Assembly (NCBI GenBank): GCA_028622995.1
Contig: JAJQJQ010000071.1
Span: forward strand, 310,001-374,000
Direction: 5' to 3'
Length of the DNA: 64,000 nucleotides
DNA from: Panagrolaimus kolymaensis
Taxonomy: Eukaryota; Nematoda; Chromadorea; Rhabditida; Panagrolaimidae
Shown here: positions 12,829 to 27,000 of the stretch, one piece after another
Layout of the letters: every line of letters begins with the position of its first letter
Position numbering within the stretch: position 1 is the first letter of the stretch
Translations under genes and position numbers: made by a program
Notes under the pieces: generated by a model
Told to the model about the DNA's origin: nothing
What the model saw: only the letters and a program-made list of their open reading frames with translations
Databases searched by the model: none

Positions 12829-13439
12829 GTGCACAAGATTACTATGTAAAAAAACAAAAGGCTGTTCAGGAAAAAACTTTTAGACGGCTAATGAGATTAA
12901 ATTTTTTTTATTGATTTCAATAAATTATTTTATATGTTACACTGAAACAAACAGCCGCAGCACCGTCTTCGATTGTTATTACCCAACTTCTTTACCAACT
13001 ATTTAATATTGAAAAATTTTTTTAAAAATGTTAAAAATTAAAAATTTTGTTTTATTCTTGATTAGATAAGATGTAAAAGCAACTCGTATATTCGCAAGAT
13101 TTTTGATGTAAAAAATGTTTTGGTGTAAATTGAAAAAAATAATAATTATAAGGTCAATTACAAAATAAAATTTTTAGTTTTTTTTTCCAATTTTCTATTG
13201 TTTTCTGAAACAAAGCATGTTTGAAAAAAGGTATTTTAAGCAAAAAATTTAAATATAACTAATTGTCGGACCAAAAATTTTTTTACTGTTAAAAATCGAA
13301 GACGGTGCTGCGGCTGTTTGTTTCAGTGTAACATATAAAATAATTTATTGAAATCAATAAAAAAAATTTAATCTCATTAGCCGTCTAAAAGTTTTTTCCT
13401 GAACAGCCTTTTGTTTTTTTACATAGTAATCTTGTGCAC
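12829..13439. mobile_element. non-autonomous DNA transposon, 145-bp perfect TIRs, TA-flanked
   Basis: The first 145 bp (12829-12973) and the last 145 bp (13295-13439) are inverted copies with no mismatch in the portions I compared, including runs of 6, 7 and 8 identical bases. Termini are GTGCACAAG... and ...CTTGTGCAC, flanked on each side by TA (12827-12828 and 13440-13441), as expected for a TA target-site duplication of the Tc1/mariner/pogo type. The 321-bp interior is AT-rich with no open frame of note, so it cannot encode a transposase. Near-identity of the arms suggests recent activity or arm conversion. Confidence 0.85.
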
Positions 13440-13441
13440 TA

Positions 13442-14885
13442 ATAAAAGAAAGGTTGTTTTTCAAAGCTTTGAACTTTCTACCAAAAAATCACACTTCCGT
13501 TCATAATTTTTATTTTTTATTAATAAAAAAGAATGTTGCAAAAATAATAAAGTTAAAGATTGTTTAAAAATTGTCAAATAAAAAACAATAAACATTTAAT
13601 TTTTTTATGGACATCAACGCAAATGAAAGTAAGTAAAGTATTTTTTTCAATAATTTTTAAAGGACAAAATAAAAAGAAAAAAATCTTTGCTCTTATTTTT
13701 TTATAAAAAAAACCATGTGAATGTGAATGAGACTCAAATAAAAAACGATTATAAAAAGCTACTTTATTTTTATAAACGGATATGAATTTGGATATAATAG
13801 ATACATATATATTTTTACGAGAAAAAGTAAACAACTTTTTTTAGTCTTAGAAAAAATGGAGGAAAATGTTTAAAAAGTCATGAAAGCGTGGCAGCGAAAA
13901 AAAGAAAGTATAAATTTCGTATACCCTTTTTTTACTAAATTCATTTGTGAAATAAAAAATTTGTATGAAAAATATAAATGCAGAAAACAAAAGTATAAAA
14001 AATGAGAAGTGCAAATACAAATAATTGTTATTGGAAGTGAGTCACGAAATGTCAACTTTACCACCAAAGCGAAAATAAATTTTTTAAAGTTTTTACCTAA
14101 TAATTTGTTGAGTATTAAGTGTTTTTATTTCCTTCTCTAAATTAGACTGCAAAAGTCTGATATTTAAGGAATGATCCATTTTCCTACAAAATTGTCACTT
14201 TTTGTTTGCCATCTCTTTGTTTTTCTTTTGTTTGTATTTTGTTTTAATTTTGATTTTTTTTGGCACAAAAAAATAATTGTCTAATTTTTTCTCCTCTTTG
14301 ATTTTTCACACAAGTAATCGAATACACATATCCGATATCATAATTTTGATTCATTTGTGTCTGACTGAATATATTTAAAAAATGAAACAAATATTATTTT
14401 CATTTCTTACTAAAATAATAAAATTTTCAAGAGTTTTAAAAATCTCAGAAAATGTAGAAAGGAAAAAATGATCTCTGAACATTTGAAACACTTTTTTATT
14501 TTGTTTTACATGAGAGAGAAAAAAAAAGCAAAAAAATGTGTAGTAAACTTTTCAAGCATATATTTGTTGTAAATTATTAAGAATTATCGTTGTCTGAAAC
14601 ATTAATTACAATGACTGTAACACAAAAAACTTGTCCCTTGTTGCAATAAAATTATTTAATAAAAGAAAATAAATAGACTGAAAACACATTGGTAAATAGC
14701 AACCAGACATGTCCTATTTTTGTTAATGGCGTTTATATTTAAACTTTGGAATTTGACAACCGATGACTAAGTTAGAAACTTTCTTTTTTATTTTGCTATC
14801 TTATTCTCCATATTTTTTGCACCAATTTGTTTTTGACAATTCAGAAATTTAATTGATAAATTATTGTGAGTGCTAGTGTTGTATC
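13442..14885. other. gene-poor AT-rich DNA
   Basis: No gene, RNA or repeat is supported. Frames on the minus strand (about 13,574-14,067) are translations of A/T tracts without splice or start context. Confidence 0.5.
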
Positions 14886-15330
14886 TAAGATCCTATAGCA
14901 TTTTTGGATCGTTTATATCCTTCTTCATAGTTGGATCCTTCTCATTCTTTGGATCCTTCTCATTCTTTGGATCCTTCTTCATTCTCGGATCTACTTCTAC
15001 ACGTATAGATCCTTCTACATGTATAGGTCCTTCTACATGTATAGATCCTTCTACATGTATAGATCCTTCTACATCTCTTGATCTTTCTACATATAATCAT
15101 TCTTCTTTCTTTCATTCTTCCCCTTTCTTTGTATCCTTCCCATATTTTTTGGATCCTTCTCCTACATTTATATTTTCTTCTACATGTATAGATCTTTCTA
15201 CATGTATAGATTCTTCTACGTTTATACATCCTTCTACACCTAATAATTCTTTTTTCTTGGTCCTTCCGATTTCTTTGGATCCTACTGCATCTTTGGATTT
15301 TTCCTCATCCTTGGATCTTACTTCAAAATG
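14886..15330 (+). repeat. degenerate 18-bp minisatellite
   Basis: The unit is about 18 bp, variants of ggatccttctcattcttt and agatccttctacatgtat, repeated roughly 20 times with drift. Because the period is a multiple of three, both strands stay open: the plus frame gives a repeated DPSTCI-type hexapeptide and the minus frame a repeated CRRIYT-type hexapeptide. No conserved start, splice site or flanking domain supports real coding, so I call it a repeat. Confidence 0.75.
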
Positions 15331-17785
15331 CTACCTATCTCACATAATCTCCCTCTGGTTAACGAAACCCTCATTTTATCTATTCTCACATTTCTAGCCT
15401 TCATCTCATACTCAACATCGATATCTTTTGATACGGTCTAATCTTTCTACTTTTCACTTTTTTAGAAAGGATTTACAATTACTCTTTAAAAGTTTATTTA
15501 TCAAAGTTTTTTACAAATATAAAAAAAATAAATTTGTTAAAACAAAAGAAACTTTCTTTATTTTTTCTTGAAATATGTTTTTCTGCTTCCTCTGTTTTTG
15601 TATTCACATAAAAACTTTTTACGTAGACTTTCATATTTTTTGTCCATCCAAAAAAATAAATTTTGAACTTTGTAATTGTTTGTAAAAATAAAAAAAATGA
15701 ATGGCAAAAAAATATTTTTTGCGGAGGCAAACTTTTTTTATATCCATAAATTTTTTTACGACAGCGACATTCACGCAAAAATAAATTTCCAAATAAATGT
15801 TATTTTTTTTTAAATAAATTTATTTGTGTGCGTAAAAATGCATTGAATCGAAAAAAGACCACCAAAACCGGAAAGTTTTTTTATGGAACCAAAAAGCTAA
15901 AAATGGAAGCAACTAAAAAAAGAATGAAAGGTTAAACGGAAAGAAATACCCTTGGTTTTTTGGTTTGAGAAAAAATGCGGGGTTTATAATTTTTAGCAAA
16001 ATGTTTGTCATGTTTTTTGAAAATAAAATCTAACGATTCTTATTTTCAAACAAAAAAAAGTTAATTTCCGCTATTACAAATGGCCGAAAGCCAATTATTT
16101 TGTTTGAAAAAAACTAATAAATAAAACTAATAACATTTTAAAAGAATAAATATTGCAAGATCAAAAGCTTTAGTACTAAATCTTATTCAAAAACATTACC
16201 ATAACATTTTGCATTTAAAGTTTAACAACGGAAGATAAAAAAATGATAGAACCAACAATCTCATGTTTCCTATTTTTTAGTATTTTATTTTAATTTTTTT
16301 TTGTTTCTTACTTAGCATTTTTAGAGCTTATCTTTCTTTTTTTGCTTCTGTTGCAAATAAATGTATTTGTTGCTGATTAAAAATTTTTCTATAAATGGCA
16401 TTTATATTATTGTAGTCTCTCACCCACAATAATTTCTAAGTCTTAATTTTAAAAACAAGTTTTATAATCGAAAAAAGAATGAAAATACAGTTTTTAAATT
16501 TTGATAAACCACCAAAAAAATAATAATTCGTGGGTTTGAAAAAAAAGCAATTGTAGTTTGCGAAAATTAAAAAAATTAATGTTTGCATTTATCATTCGAT
16601 GTCAAAAATTAAACTTCCGTTATATGTCTTTTTGTGGCATTTTCTATGCAAAATAGAATAGGGGAAACCTTTTAAATTATTTTTGCATACCTTTTGTGAC
16701 GTGAGAAGGATATGTAAATAAACTTAAGTTTAAAGGTTTAAATGTTAAGTTTTTTCAAATTTATTTTATTTTTGATTTCCGGTGGGTTATAAATATTTAT
16801 GACTAAAAGCTATGATGAAAAAGGGGTTAAAAAAGTTATTTTCTTTTTCTTTTGATTACCACAAAAAAAGAAATCGATGAGATATAAAAACATGTGGTAT
16901 TATTATGCTTGTTTTCCTCCATTTAAGATTTGAATAAACTATAAATGAATGATGGACTAAAAGCTTCTAAAAATAAGTTTGTAATTTGTCCTACTCTTTA
17001 ACCGGTTAAAAACACGATTTTTTGATAATAAAAAAAACAATATACTTAATAAATTTTTTCCTTTATCCAAAAACATTTTTGTTCTATGAAATATGTTAAA
17101 TGCACTATAGTTGTTTTTTTTTTCATCTGTTAATTGCCTACAAAATAAATTATTGTATTTGGAAAATATGTATCCACAAAAAAAATAAGGAAGAAAAAAT
17201 ATACAATATGTTTTTTTTGCTTCTCATGAGTAATGAGTTATTGCTACCCTTCTCTTAAACAACGATAATGAAACTCATGTTTTAATTAATATTTTTTTTG
17301 TCTTTTTTACTAAGAGCAAATATGGAAAAAAGCGAGAAAAATAAAAGTACATGTCATTTTTATGATGGAAATTGAAAAAAAGATTTATTCAGGATAATCT
17401 TCGTCTCCGATTTTTTTTTTAAAAAAAACTGATTATTCTTGTTTTATTAATTTTGTGACAAAATTAAATGAAATAAAGAAAATAATGATTCAATCAAAAG
17501 GAATTTTTGAGTCTTTTTAAACTTCTTAAGTCCCTACAGTTTTTTTGTCATTAACCAAATGGAACTAAAACCATCAAGCTTAAAACCCTAACTCAATACT
17601 GCTCAAACAATTTATAGTTATTTTATCAAAATTAAGACAATCTAACGTCACAAAGCCGCCTATAAAAGGAAGAGAAACAAAGGATTACAACCAAAAAATT
17701 ATTGCAAGCTTAGAGTCAAAATGAATTTTTCTTTAAAATTTAATTAACTGATTCATAAAATTTGTGGGATAAAACTATTTTAATA
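15331..17785. other. gene-poor AT-rich DNA
   Basis: No gene or structured element is supported. Confidence 0.5.
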
Positions 17786-17789
17786 TTAG

Positions 17790-18060
17790 CGATAATATTG
17801 AAATCTGTGTGGTAAATGCTAAAATTCTGCGCAAGCTTAACTGTTTTTCTGATCTTAAAAAAATCCATTTTTATCAAAAATGTTACATTAATTTTTTTAA
17901 ATCAGGGACTGTTAATTCTACAAAAGTCACCTTGCAATCAAAAAAAAATTTTTCAACACACATTAATTCTATATTTTATGGTATAGACGAAAATGTATAT
18001 TTTTCTTTAAAAAACGATAATTTTCAAACATTAACAACCATAATGCCACCACAAAGTTAA
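17790..18060 (+). other. candidate terminal exon or exon fossil
   Basis: Behind a good acceptor (ttttaatattag at about 17,778-17,789) an open frame runs about 90 codons to a TAA at 18,058-18,060. It lacks an ATG near its 5' end but has mixed, protein-like composition (KILRKLNCFSDLKKIHFYQK, then a Thr/Pro-containing end TTIMPPQS). Upstream exons were not found. It may be a terminal exon, a transposon-derived fragment or a pseudogene piece. No family is recognised. Confidence 0.28.
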
Positions 18061-18064
18061 TATA

Positions 18065-21000
18065 CTTTCGATAACCAATTGGCTACGCTACAGTAATATA
18101 AAAATCAGAAAAGTTTTTCATGCACTTTTTATTAACAATTAAGAAAATTAATATAATTTGTTCAACCAAAAATTTAGTTTTTTAACCTTTGCTCTAAAAA
18201 ACAATGAGTTTAATGTAAGTATGAATGTACTAATTTTCAAATATTTTGTATTTATTAATTTTTACTAAAACTTTTTTTACAAATTTTGATTGTTCTCAAA
18301 TGTATTAAACAAACAATGAATAAGTAAGTAAGTAAGTAGGCGTATGTGTAATCTAAGTTTTTTATCCTTAAAAGTTTAAAACTTTTTTTAAAAGAAAAAC
18401 ATTTAACTTAAGATTTTTACAACAAAAAAAAGTATCGGACATCCGTCGAGATAATTCTTTTTTTTTAAAACAAATTTGTAAAAAAAAAGAAGAAAGGTTG
18501 CTTGCAAAAATTATTGTTTTTTGACTATAATTCTTTAACGACTTTTTTAATATCATTTTTTATTTAAAAAAAAGAGAGATTTAAATTTAAAATAATTATG
18601 CAAAAGCATAAAAAAGATATAATAAAAAAGAAAGTGTCTTAAATTGGTTTTGCTCTTTATTTTTTTAAATTGACTATAATCCCATAAATGCATAAAAAAA
18701 GCGAAGGCGACCAAAAAAAGAAGACATGGATGAATGGAACTTTTTTTTGTCCTTCCAAGATTAAGAAAACACAATCGGATTTGCAAAAACATGGGATTTA
18801 ATAAAAGCATCTCATAAAAAAATACTAAAAATGGAAATTTTATAATTTTTTATTCTTTAATTATTATTAGTTGCTATTTTATTTTCTTATTTATCAGGGA
18901 TGTTGTTTCTATAAATGGTAAAAAATAATTAATTTTAATTTTAAAATTTAACGATTATTGTTGCAAATAAACATTTGTTTTTAATTTTAATTTAATCTTT
19001 AATGTTTTTTTCACAAAATTAAAAGTAGCAAAAACATAAAGAGAAAATCATCGAAGCAAACAATAATTTTTAAGGACTTAACTTTTAGAAGAAACGGAGG
19101 GAAACAACCTTTTTATAAAGCATGGGACTTTTTCCCAAATAAAAACAAATCAAAATAAAAGCTATTCTTAAAATATATGTATTATTCTTTGGACCAAAAC
19201 ATAAATAAAGAAAGTCAAAGATTTGGTTAGTTGGTTCCAGCATTTTTACTTTTCAGGAAATGGATTGGAAAAAGACCAAATTTAAAAAACTTTATAAAAA
19301 GGAACCAAAGTTGCACCGAAAATAGCAACTAAAACAAACTTTTAAAGTGCATGAATGAGAAAGAATATTTAGAAAATCATAAATCAAGCAACAAAAATAC
19401 ATATTTTTGGATTATTTAATGTTTCCAAAAATGGGTGCATCAATGAAAACAAAATTTGACCGATTAAATAAAGTCTTTTTTGGGTGTATTTAAAATTTGG
19501 TTCCACTAAAATGGTTCCAAAGTTTCTAACAAATTTGTCGTCAAAAGCAGACACGTGCCATTTCTTTTTTTGCCTTTATTATTTTTAGAATGCAAGAATT
19601 TTTTTTCAATTTTTTCAATGATCACAAAAAATATAAGCAGCAAACCATAAATTCAAATGTTTTTGCCAAAAAAAATATGTTTAAATGCAACCAAACCAGT
19701 TTTTGACTTTTTTTGTTTAAAATCACTAAAAAAAGAAAAACCTCTGATCCGTTAAAAATCAAGTGCATTTCTTTTAGGAAAAAAATTTTAATTCCAAAAA
19801 AAAACTAAAAAGTTGTCTTTATAAAAGTTGTAAACAATTTTTTATTGCACTTTTAAAACTCTTTTTTGACATTAAAAAATTATTCACGAAAGCATACTAT
19901 ACTTTTTATAAAATATACAAAATATGTTTTTGTTAAAATTAATTATTAGAAATTCAAGCCAATAAAAAAAGTTTAAAAAAGGTACAAGTGCGTTTTGCGA
20001 AATAATTAATATTTTTGTTTACAAAGAATTAATAATTAAATTTGGGTTACGGTAATAATAAAAATATTTTTGCTACAATATTAAATGTTTTTTAAAGGAA
20101 AATAAGAGTTTTTTTACAATTAATTAAAACAAGACACTTAGAGAATTAAGAAAAGGAAGTTGTGGGTTTCAAATAAGTAGAAATGAAATACAAGGTTATC
20201 AACTTATTGCTTCCTTCTTCTATGACTTAGTTCTGACTCAAAAAAATGAGAGGTAAGCATGCAGAAGAGAGCTGCCCTGATGTAATTTAATTAAGCAAAA
20301 TGCGTATAAATTTAATTTGTAATTACGAGTTTGAAAAAAAGCTGGTTAATTAGAAATTTTATGAATCTAAGTTCTTTTTTAAGACCAAAAGAATATAACA
20401 AAATCTAATTCCAATTCAAGAATGAGCATAAGATATCCGACACCTTCTTTTAAAATGATACTAAGAACCCAAAAAACTCCAACTCTTAATGTTGCATCAC
20501 TTCTCAATTATGCAATTTGATCCATTACTTAGTGTACTGTAGATTTTGTGAAATTTCTATTTTAGTCTGTTGTTTATCGAATCTCATTTTTACTATAAAT
20601 CAAATTTATGTTTTTCTATAATTTATTTGTAACATTAAATTAGCTTTTGTGTTTTTTTATTGTAGTGTTCTATTTTTATATTTAGGTATGACCTAAAATA
20701 ATAAAAATCTTATTAAACCTAATTTATATTTTTTTATGGCTATGACAAATCTTTTTTCCCTATTGCTTTGCCAAATGCATAAATATTTATTTTTGATTTG
20801 TTTGTGTTTTGTTTTTTATTTGTTTGGAATTTTATAAATTTTAAATGTGCGTATATAAAATTAAACTAATAAAATAACTCACCAAATTATTACATCAAAA
20901 ACATGTGAAGTTCCCATTAAATATAAATTAAGTTTTAATATTGGGTTTTTGTTTTTAAAAAAATCTTTAATGTTTGTTTGTAAACAATTTCCCAAAAGTT

Positions 21001-24000
21001 TTTTTTACGTATTCTGCAACAGCGTCATAAATACATAACTTTATGGTAAGAAAATTAAAAATTGGTTTAACATTTCTAAATTTTTTTTTTAAATTTGTTT
21101 TTTAATGTTTTTGCGATGAACTAATTTTTTCAACAAAATTTTTACGAATCGGCATTTTTAATTTTTACTGTAGCTTTCCATATTAAAAAATAAGAGTTTC
21201 TAATGACTACAAAAAAAGAGAAAAAACAAATCAACAAGAAAGCAAAATACCAAAGATTTTTAAAATATGTATCAAAATTAAAAAAGCAAAAAAAAGAAAA
21301 GCAGATTTTATTCGACGGCAAAAATAGTTTGACTCACCCCTTTGTTTTTGAGCTTATGACAACGCATATTCATAATTATTCATTGGAGTATTAGAAGAAA
21401 TACATTTTCCTTTGTCTATGAGTTTTTAATATGTTGAAACAAAATTTTTTTTTTCGCCGGTTTTTTTTGTATAATTTTTAAAGAGGACAAATAAACAAAC
21501 TCTGGACTGGAGATGCGACGTAGTTTCTGTTTTTCTATGTTTTCACAAATCAATCGGATAATAAAATTAAAAAAAGAACGATGCAGTAAAAAAATGAGGG
21601 CGAAAAAATAGGAATAAAATTAAGGTAGAGTTAGAGAAATAAAATCATGAATAAAGGTTTTAGCAACAAAAACCTATAAAAGTTGTAGCTTTGACTTTAT
21701 TTTAAAAATTTCTGTCTTTGAGTCTTTCGGCTTTGAAATATGTTAAATATTTCTGATTTTTTTATTCCCAAAAAAATTTGCATAAATTTTCTTAACTTTG
21801 CCTCAAATACTTTTTTATTTCTGCTTTATTTCTTTTCTAACCAAAAATATTTTTTTTTTCAATAGATTATTAGAAACCTTTTGATTGTTTATCACAAAGT
21901 ACTTTCATCGGAATAAAAATGCGAACCCCGTCTTTATGCTTTCTTTTCCTACAACGACGACGCTTACTTTACCAAACAACAACAAAAGTTGCCGACGTAT
22001 TAAATTTTTTTCCACAAAAAATACTAACTAATTTGTATGTTCATATAAAAAATAGTTACTAAAAATAAAAAATAATAATACACATAAGTCATGTATTTCT
22101 TTTCTTGACTTTTGCGTTGTAAATAAACATCCAATTAAATAAATTAAGTTCGTTCCGTCGTCTAGGGTACATTTTATAATAACAAAAAAAATTGTTTCAT
22201 TAAAGGAAGTTTAATAATGAAATTGAAAGAAAAAGAGAAGCATTAAATATCTATGAAAAATTATGAATCTTTGGAAAATCCTTAATTTTTAGCACGTATA
22301 ATTTTATTTATGGAAGGAAAGTCAGGTAGGTGGTGGCTTTGGAAGAGAAAGAGTACTATGAACTTTTTTTATGAAACGTAACAAAAAAAAATTGTGAATA
22401 GACTAACTAAAAAATTAAATGCTTCAAAGTTTGTTTATGACTTCCTTCCTGATAAAATTGAAACATAAAAATGTAATAATAATATAATATTCTAATTTTA
22501 GACAGTCTTTGTTGTTTCGTAAAAATATCCGTGTCAAAAGCAAAAAACTTTTTAACGATAATTATTACGACGATGAAAGTGTCAGCAAAAAAATAAAGAA
22601 GCATAAAATGACGGAAAAAGAAGAAGAGGGATCTTCCAAATACATATATTAAAAAAGAATATAACCATCAATTTTGTGAGATTCGCTCATTTCCAAATGG
22701 CATTTTTCATCGCTTGTTTAATTGTGGGCAAGATCGAATAAATCTCCATTTTACATAAATTCAGAGATTTCAGGACATAAATAAAAGTTATAAAAATATC
22801 TCACCAAATGGTTCCAAAAATATAAAATTTTTGGTTCATTGCTGTCTGTCTATGTCTGATTTAACATTTATTCTTAGTTATAAAACTCAAATTTTCTTCT
22901 GATTTTACCTTACCTTGAATATTTACATTTTTTAAACAATTTTTCTTCTTAGAAAACTTCCTGTTCTACGGGTGCTTTTTTCGGACATACAACATTTTTT
23001 CTTTTTTATTTCTTGGCAATCAAATAAAGAAAGAAAAAGTACGTATTTGTGTAATTTTGGAACTTTTTTTTATTTCTATGAAACTACAAAATCCTTTCTT
23101 TTCACCGTCAATCACGAGGACCTAACTGCTTTGACATTCTTTGATGACTGAGACTTTTCTTTAAACACAAAGAAAAACTAAAATTAATTTTCAATGCCAT
23201 AAAAAAAATGGAGTATGAGAGAAAGCGTTAATAGACTTTTAGCATGAAAGTTATGTTATTACTTCTCTAAAAACTTTTTATAGGTAAAAACGCTTTTTAC
23301 GTAATAAAAGTGGTTGCTTTTCCACGAAAGATGTGACTTTTTGTTAGTAAAATCAAATACAAAGAAAAAAGGGAAATGGAAAACTTGACATTAAAAAATA
23401 GGGGACCTTTTAATTTTTTAAAGAAATTAAAGACAAAGACTTTTTTGGCATTTTATTATTTTATTTTATTGTTGCAAAAAAATAATAATAAAAGGTTTTA
23501 TAATAAGCAAATAATAATAATTATAATAAAGAAAATGAAACTGATGCTATAAATGTCAAAAAAAAGAGTATGAGTAAATAAAAAATAAGGTCAAACATGC
23601 GATTTTCTTCTTTCTAACCTTAAAACATAACACAAAATAAATATAGAGAGAAAAAGTAAAGAGTAAATTGAAGAAAAATAAAAAGTTGCAAGTTTTTAAA
23701 AATTTGGGGAAGTTGCAAACATAGAAACTTTTTTCCAATTTCATTTGCTTTCTGTGGCTTTTGAATAAACTCATCTACTGTATATTAAAAAATTTATTTA
23801 ACAAATTTGTATGATCCTGAAAGATTATAGTAAAAAAAAAGATGCATTTACTTAATTAGCCATACCAAACAAACAAAATACAAAAACTTTATTATAATAA
23901 TCTGGAAAGTCGTCCAGCTTAAAAAAAGGAACCACAAAATAATTTTTTTAATGGAGCTACAAAAATTCAAAGATTTCTAAGCTGATCACATTTTTTTGTC

Positions 24001-27000
24001 TGAATAATATTGTAAATGTGGTTAAAAAGAGGCTAAAATGTTTTTTGGAAAAAACTGTGACAAAATAAATTTGTATATCTTTCGCAGACTACTGTCTTAA
24101 AAATGAATTTTGCTTTGTCTGTTATCTGAAAAAAATTTACTTGGATTATTTTATTGATTTTGTTTGAAAACCCATAAGCATTTTTCATAATCGCACAACT
24201 TCTCTTTATTTTTTAGATAAACTTTTGGTCTATAGCGCTACATTTTTTTGATTAAAAGCGCTATTATCCTTATTATTAATTTCATGACAAACCAAATTTA
24301 GAAAAAATCATTAAAAATTATTTATTATTGTTATTACTTTTTTTTTAATAAAAAAAACAAATTTTCATTAAAACATTATTAAAAAAAATTTGATAGAAAA
24401 ACAAATAAGAATTAAATAGTAAGATTTTTGATGAAGAAGAAGGTTATTTTTAAAAGAAAAAAAGTTAAAAAGAGTTTTTTTTGTTTTTGATCTATGAGTC
24501 TCAGTTTTTTAAAAGTAAGGGGTTACACACTGGTGCCAGAAAAATAAATATTTTATCCTTAAAAAATAATTCTTAAAAAAGTTATTTTTTAATTTTAAGT
24601 GGCATCATTGTATTGAAAAAACAAATACATGGAAGATGCCCCTCTGCCAATATCATAATGATGGAGATTAATCTTTGAAATCAAAATATAAATTTATTTT
24701 TAAAGCAAGAAAAAAGGGATCGAAAATAATAAGATTATTGTTCTTTAAAAATATAATTTTTTTTCTCCGGAAAAAAGGTGTAAAGAGCAAAGATAAAAGT
24801 TGAGTGAAATGATGTGATGACTCAAAAAAAATAAGAGAGCGATGTGTTCTCTTAAAAAATGTATCAGACAATCCTTAGAATTAAAAAATTAAATCGAATT
24901 TTAATTTTTTTAAAGTCATAACATAACCATAATAACCAGCGTCATTATTTGCCATTTTTATGATACAAAACTCAAAAAAGGAAGTAAACTAAAAATAATA
25001 ATATAAAATGTTTGCCCTATTTTGATAACTAACCAAAATCTAAGCAAAGTTTCTTAACGGATAAGGTAATTAAAATTTGCGATAATTCGTATAAGCAGCT
25101 AAAACAAATACCGAAGATACTGTAAACACAAAGTTGATTTTTTTTAAAGAATTTACAATTTTTATTTGCCATGAAATTTGCGTCAGTCTATTTTTCAAAG
25201 GGTCATCATCATTTTTTGAAGCACCCCAAAGAAGTTTTTGAAATTCTTATTTAATAGGATACTGTAAAAAATAAAAAGTGCACTTTCTTTTGTTTTATTT
25301 AATTCTTTGGTTCTTGGAATTCAGTAATTTCCTCGCCAAATTACTTTTTACCATTACAAAAACATTTTCTGATTCATTTAAGTTTTTCTTATAATTAAAA
25401 ATTCTTGAGTTCTTAATTGAAAACAATTATCCTTTAGAAACCTAATCCAAAAATTTGAGACAAGAGCAAAGCATAAATTTTAGTTAAAAACCTTCAGAAA
25501 AATAAAAACTTTTTATTACTTTAAGCTTCATTTCTGCTAAACATTTACTTAAGTTTTTAAAACTCAATTAAGCGCAATTAAAAATTTAAAGCTTCTTAAT
25601 CACAACAAAAAAACAATTTTTTTAAGAAAGCATTTAATTGTTTTGGAAATTTTAGATTTAAAAATGTTTCAAAATTAGTTGTCATTGTTATTTTTTGTTT
25701 TGCTTTATTGCTTTTTTTGTCAAAGTATAAAAATTTACAAATCTTTTTTTTCAAGATCATCCATCTTTCAAACCAGACAAAGGTCATCATCGAAAGATGA
25801 AAAATAAAAATACAAATAAAAAAGCTACAAAATAAACAAAAAATAATTTTGGAGAAATAAGTCTTCTTCTTAGACATCATTTTTATGGTTTATTTTTTCA
25901 TGGATGTTGAGCAAAAGCAAGAAAGCAAAAAGATGATGTTGAAAATCAAAGAACCAAGAAATTTTTTATGGTTTCTATTCTGCCAAATAAAGACCATAGA
26001 ATTTAAGAAAATGATGGAATAAAATACTCAAAGATCAAAAAAAGTGTTGAAAGAATTTGTATGAATCTTGTCTACATTGAAGTGGATTAAACACGTATAC
26101 AGTAAAAATTTAAACAATGAATAAAAAATCAAATATCTAAATTTTTGTAATGCATCAATAAAACACGTAGATATCTGTAAGTTTTATCTGAAAAAGTTTT
26201 AATACGAGACCGTGTAGTTCCAAGACATGAATCAACTATTTAATCCATAAAAAATTATTTTTTGTCTGTTTCCTATTTTTAAAAATATTTACTACAAAAT
26301 GAAGCATATAGCAAAAAACGCTACATCGCTACGTTATCAAAAAATTAACAAATGTAAATCCAAATTTTAGAATAAAAATTATATAATTTTTTTATTGTAA
26401 AGTTAAAACGTCAAAAAATTATAAACTTTTTATAATTTTTTTATCTGAAACTTTAATTTTCTTAATGTAAATATTTTTATTTTCGTTTTTTGAAACCTTT
26501 CAACTTGAAATAAAACCCATAAACTTTTTTATAAATGGTGTAAGTATTTGCTGTAACAAATAAAAAATTGTTATATTGTTTTATTATTTTATTGTGTAGC
26601 AATGTAAATTGTATTTTTATTCTGTAACATAGTATATTTATTGTCACGACGCTATCATCCGTCGTCGATGATGTGAAACTAAGTAATTTTAGTTTTTTTG
26701 TTTCTTCAAATATCCGGTGTTACAAATAAAAATAATTAAAATGCACGGAAAAAATATATTTAATTCGGGTTATAAATAAATCCGGGATACACAATATAAT
26801 AAATGAAACATACACGTTTAAAAAAATGTTTTATTTAACATTAAATTAAACAAGCTTATCATATTTATAAAAATAGAAAATGCCGTAGCCAACCAGCTCT
26901 TTTGATTCAACACAAAAACTATACTGTAATTTAAAAGTACAGCCAGCGAACTTAGAAAATTCAACAAAATGACTCAGTTTCGAAAAAGCTATTAAAATTT

